From: Trogon surrucura
Lineage: Eukaryota > Chordata > Aves > Trogoniformes > Trogonidae
Direction: 5' to 3'
Length of the DNA: 64,000 bases
NCBI GenBank assembly: GCA_020746105.1
Contig: CM036628.1
Coordinates: forward strand, 21,657,191-21,721,190
Shown in pieces: positions 61,488-64,000 of the stretch. The position numbers and the translations under genes were made by a program. A model generated the notes under the pieces. That model ran no database searches, was not told the origin of the DNA, and was given only the letters and a program-made list of their open reading frames with translations. The number at the start of each line of letters is the position of its first letter. Position 1 is the first letter of the stretch.

Positions 61488-64000
61488 CTGAAAGACAAAC
61501 GATAAGATAGTGCCAATGAAAGCCAGAAATACCACAACTGAAAGGCTCCAAGAAATATAAAAAGGAGCAAAAAAGAAAAAAAAAAAAAAAAGACGCAACA
61601 CAATCAAGGCAAGCCAAAGGAGCCTCAGTTGCCATCCATCTGACAGATCCTACACCCTTTCTCCCTGGTGCTGCTCAACTAAATGCTTTCTCGCATCTCA
61701 TCCTCTGGGTCTTTCCCTGGAAGGACGGAGCAGAAGGCAGATGTGCTTGTTTGCATGCTGACCGAGTCCCTTCACCTTGTGATGGTGAACGTAAGAGTTC
61801 TCTAAACCACAGGTACTGACAGTCCAAGAAGGGAGGACAACTAAACTAAGGCACTCCTGGCGTTTTGACTGAAAGGCGTAAGAAAAATCACCTCCTTTGC
61901 AACACCCTCCTTGAAAACCCTTTGAATTTCTGTTGGTTTCTATGCTTGCACTCTCCTCTGAAGAGGGATCCACACACAGCAAGTGCAACAAGATGCAAGG
62001 CCACTAAACCTTTCCACCTAATGCGGTCAGGCAAGCCCAGAACGCTTATTTTTATCAGCAGAGCACAGACATCTGGCAGAGAGATAAACAAATGAGCCTG
62101 GAACCCTCCCTGCCGTCCCTCGGTGGCCAGGCCTCAGCCCAGCAGAGGAGAGGCTGTCGGGGCTGCTTGAGCTGCTCCCTCCTCCTCCTCGCAGGGCCTC
62201 CAGCCACAGCACGAGCACAGATCTCCCTTCCTCCGCAACATGCCCGTACCTGCGCTGTCGTTCATGACTGCTTGCATCGGCTCTGAAAGAAAACAAGAGA
62301 AGGGTGAGAAGGGCCAGGCTCAGCATGTAGAGCCCAGAACGCGGCACACTCGGCAAGGATGAGATCCAGTGGCAGCGCAGTTTTCCAGGGCTTGCAGGTC
62401 AATGCTTTCAGCTTCCCGCATCGCACAAAGAGCAGGTTTGTATTTTACCTGCCCCAAAAGCAGGCCCCATCTGGCTGCACAACACCACAGGGTGTTTGAA
62501 AGAAAAGCACAAAGTCTCTGAGAGTGCGGCGGGCTGGGCCCGGCTGGCAGAGTCCCTCCCTCGCCCCCACGGGATCACAAGGGCAAAAGCGAGAAGAAAA
62601 CCTCACGGGTGGGTCAAGATATAGACAACTTAATAAGCAAAGGGAAAAAAAAAAAACAAACCCCAAAACCAAAAAAAACAATCACCACCCCAAAATCCCA
62701 AGTGATGCAAACACAATCACTCCCACCAGCAGAGCGATGCCCAGCCAATTCCTGAGCAATGGCTACTTTGGGAAATAAAAAAAAATAAAACAAACCATCA
62801 CCAACAGCTACAACACTGCTCTGTTATCAGCTCTGTTCTGGTAGCAAATTCAAAACACAGCACCGCAGGGGCTGCTATGAAAAACATTAACTCCACCGCA
62901 ACCAAACCCGGTCAGAGTGTCACCCACCTTTGAGCACCTCTCAGTATTTGCTGGTGAAGTGAGAAGCCTCAGGATGTGCATTTGGATTGCAAGTAATATT
63001 CTTAGTAAGAACAATTACCAGCTGAGAGCTGAACATTGCTTCTTGGGCATGAGCTAAAGTAAAACGCATAATAATAACACAGGCAATGGAAACCCCAGAA
63101 AGCAATTTGTTATTAATTCCAACTGCAGGTATTACCATATTCAAAGAGAACATCTTAAATTAATAGTAATGAGTAATGAGTAATTATCTGCTCAATAAAC
63201 TGGCCGTTTATGGTATGTAAGAGAGTTGTAAAGTGTGATGCAAATATTCAGAATTTAGCAGCAGTAGCAGAGCGCGCAGTTAGGTGCTTCATGGTAACAA
63301 TCGGCGAAGCTCCCTACCTGGTCTGGGCAAGACTGTGAAGACTATCTCCATGCCAGCGTGAATATGATCAGACACGTGGCAGTGAAGCAGCCACGTCCCA
63401 GGGTTCCCAACCAACATCTCCACCATTTCAAAGGTCCCAGGGAACAGATCCACAACATCTGCTCTGTAGCTTTTGCCATTCTGTCAAGGGGAAGGGAGGC
63501 TGTCAGCATCCAGTGCTCTGGATGCCTTCTCAAAGAAATTTCTGTCAGTGTCACTGGAGACCACCTCGGTGCTACAACAGTTTTTAAAAAAGCTAAAACC
63601 ACAAAGATTTCAAAGAGCAGCTCCAGTGCTGTAGCCAGCAAAGCAGACACAGTCTGGTAATGCCTAGTCCTAAGGAGGGTTAAACTAGATATATCAGCAC
63701 AATACAGTGGCTCAGTGAGTCAGATCTGGATGTGTGAAATCACATCCCTTTCCCAGCTGGGTGAAGTCAATCAAGTTCAAGCCAATCGGAGTCAAGTAAA
63801 AGCCATGATACTGGTGGTCCGTCTCTGCTTTATCTTCAGCAGAATATTCTTACCTTGTATATGAAGGTCTCGGCATGAAAATGGACTGTGTGGATATCAA
63901 TCTCCTGACCCATTCCCAGCAGGTACCAGTTCACCCACTCTCCCTGGAACATGGTCAGGCCAGGCACGTTCGCATAGAGCCTCCCGTTGATTGCTGTGCA
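61243..64000 (-). CDS. HEPHL1: HEPHL1 (hephaestin-like, multicopper ferroxidase), 3' end only
   Basis: These are the last four exons of a membrane-anchored multicopper oxidase of the ceruloplasmin/hephaestin family, which oxidises Fe(II) at the cell surface and supports iron export. Exons are 63854-64000 (cut by the window edge), 63318-63480, 62250-62282 and 61243-61487. The visible 195 residues start in the last cupredoxin domain, with HTVHFH, a copper-ligand motif, at 41-46 of that part. [13 protein letters not shown] follows, the signature that supplies the type 1 copper Cys, His and Met and the bridging type 2/3 ligands. A linker, one transmembrane helix (about 27 residues from TVIALTVVG) and a basic tail ending KKNVAL complete it. 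HEPHL1 rather than HEPH or CP is chosen because of the TM helix and the GPR83 neighbourhood known from human 11q21. Confidence 0.85.
62250..62282 (-). CDS. HEPHL1: HEPHL1 33-nt microexon
   Basis: Between acceptor TTTCTTTCAG and donor GTACGG lies a 33-nt exon encoding [10 protein letters not shown] with split codons at both ends. Its phases match the flanking exons exactly (one base carried in, one carried out), so including or skipping it keeps the frame. It lies in the linker between the oxidase domain and the TM helix. Confidence 0.72.
63318..63480 (-). CDS. HEPHL1: HEPHL1 exon with the type 1 copper-site motif
   Basis: This exon is 163 nt with acceptor CCTTGACAG and donor GTAGGG. It encodes [19 protein letters not shown], then [19 protein letters not shown]. 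All the copper-binding residues of the motif (three His, Cys, Met) are present, so the domain should be catalytically competent. Confidence 0.92.
63854..64000 (-). CDS. HEPHL1: HEPHL1 exon, truncated by the window edge
   Basis: These are 49 full codons to the edge, from C-T-A-I-N-G to F-I-Y-K, with a GTAAGA donor. It contains the substrate-side cupredoxin segment ([12 protein letters not shown]) and the H-x-H copper ligand pair in HTVHFHAE. The exon may extend further right. Confidence 0.9.

Overview
This window is nuclear DNA of a bird. The evidence is several 3' ends of avian CR1 retrotransposons, an avian-type retroviral LTR, small introns, and a pair of GPR83-type receptor genes next to a hephaestin-family gene. 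That gene neighbourhood corresponds to human 11q21. There is no bacterial, phage or CRISPR-like content, and most long open frames are chance frames or the antisense of real exons.

Three protein-coding genes can be supported, all on the minus strand. From left to right these are: GPR83 (coding exons 5321-10227), a second full GPR83-type receptor that I call GPR83L (39649-44712), and the 3' end of HEPHL1 (61243-64000, running off the right edge). The two receptors share the same four-exon architecture. Their first three conserved exons have identical lengths (348, 126 and 134 nt) and splice phases, so they are ancient tandem duplicates. Both carry the class A GPCR landmarks: GN in TM1, LAxxD in TM2, the extracellular cysteine pair, DRH in place of DRY, CWFP in TM6 and NPFIY in TM7. 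They differ in C-tails and glycosylation sites, which suggests divergence in trafficking or partners.

Region by region: 1-4675 is non-coding with an LTR-like block and two CR1 fragments. GPR83 lies at about 4.7-10.2 kb. From 10.2 to 13.2 kb there is a solo-LTR-like element and a CR1 tail. A strong CpG island with CCAAT and GC boxes lies at 13.2-13.9 kb and is the best candidate for the GPR83 promoter and first exon. From 14.3 to 39.4 kb is a 25 kb gene-poor stretch with paired homeodomain-type motifs, simple repeats and a second, smaller GC-rich block near 35.4 kb. GPR83L occupies 39.6-44.7 kb, with a CR1 tail almost touching its stop codon and another in intron 2. From 44.7 to 60.1 kb I recognise no gene. 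HEPHL1 exons follow to the right edge.

I did not find an undescribed biological system here. The most interesting leads are a probable missing 5' exon in both receptor genes, a stop in GPR83 that exposes a PDZ-ligand-like C-terminus, and a shift of an N-glycosylation site between extracellular loops of the two paralogues.
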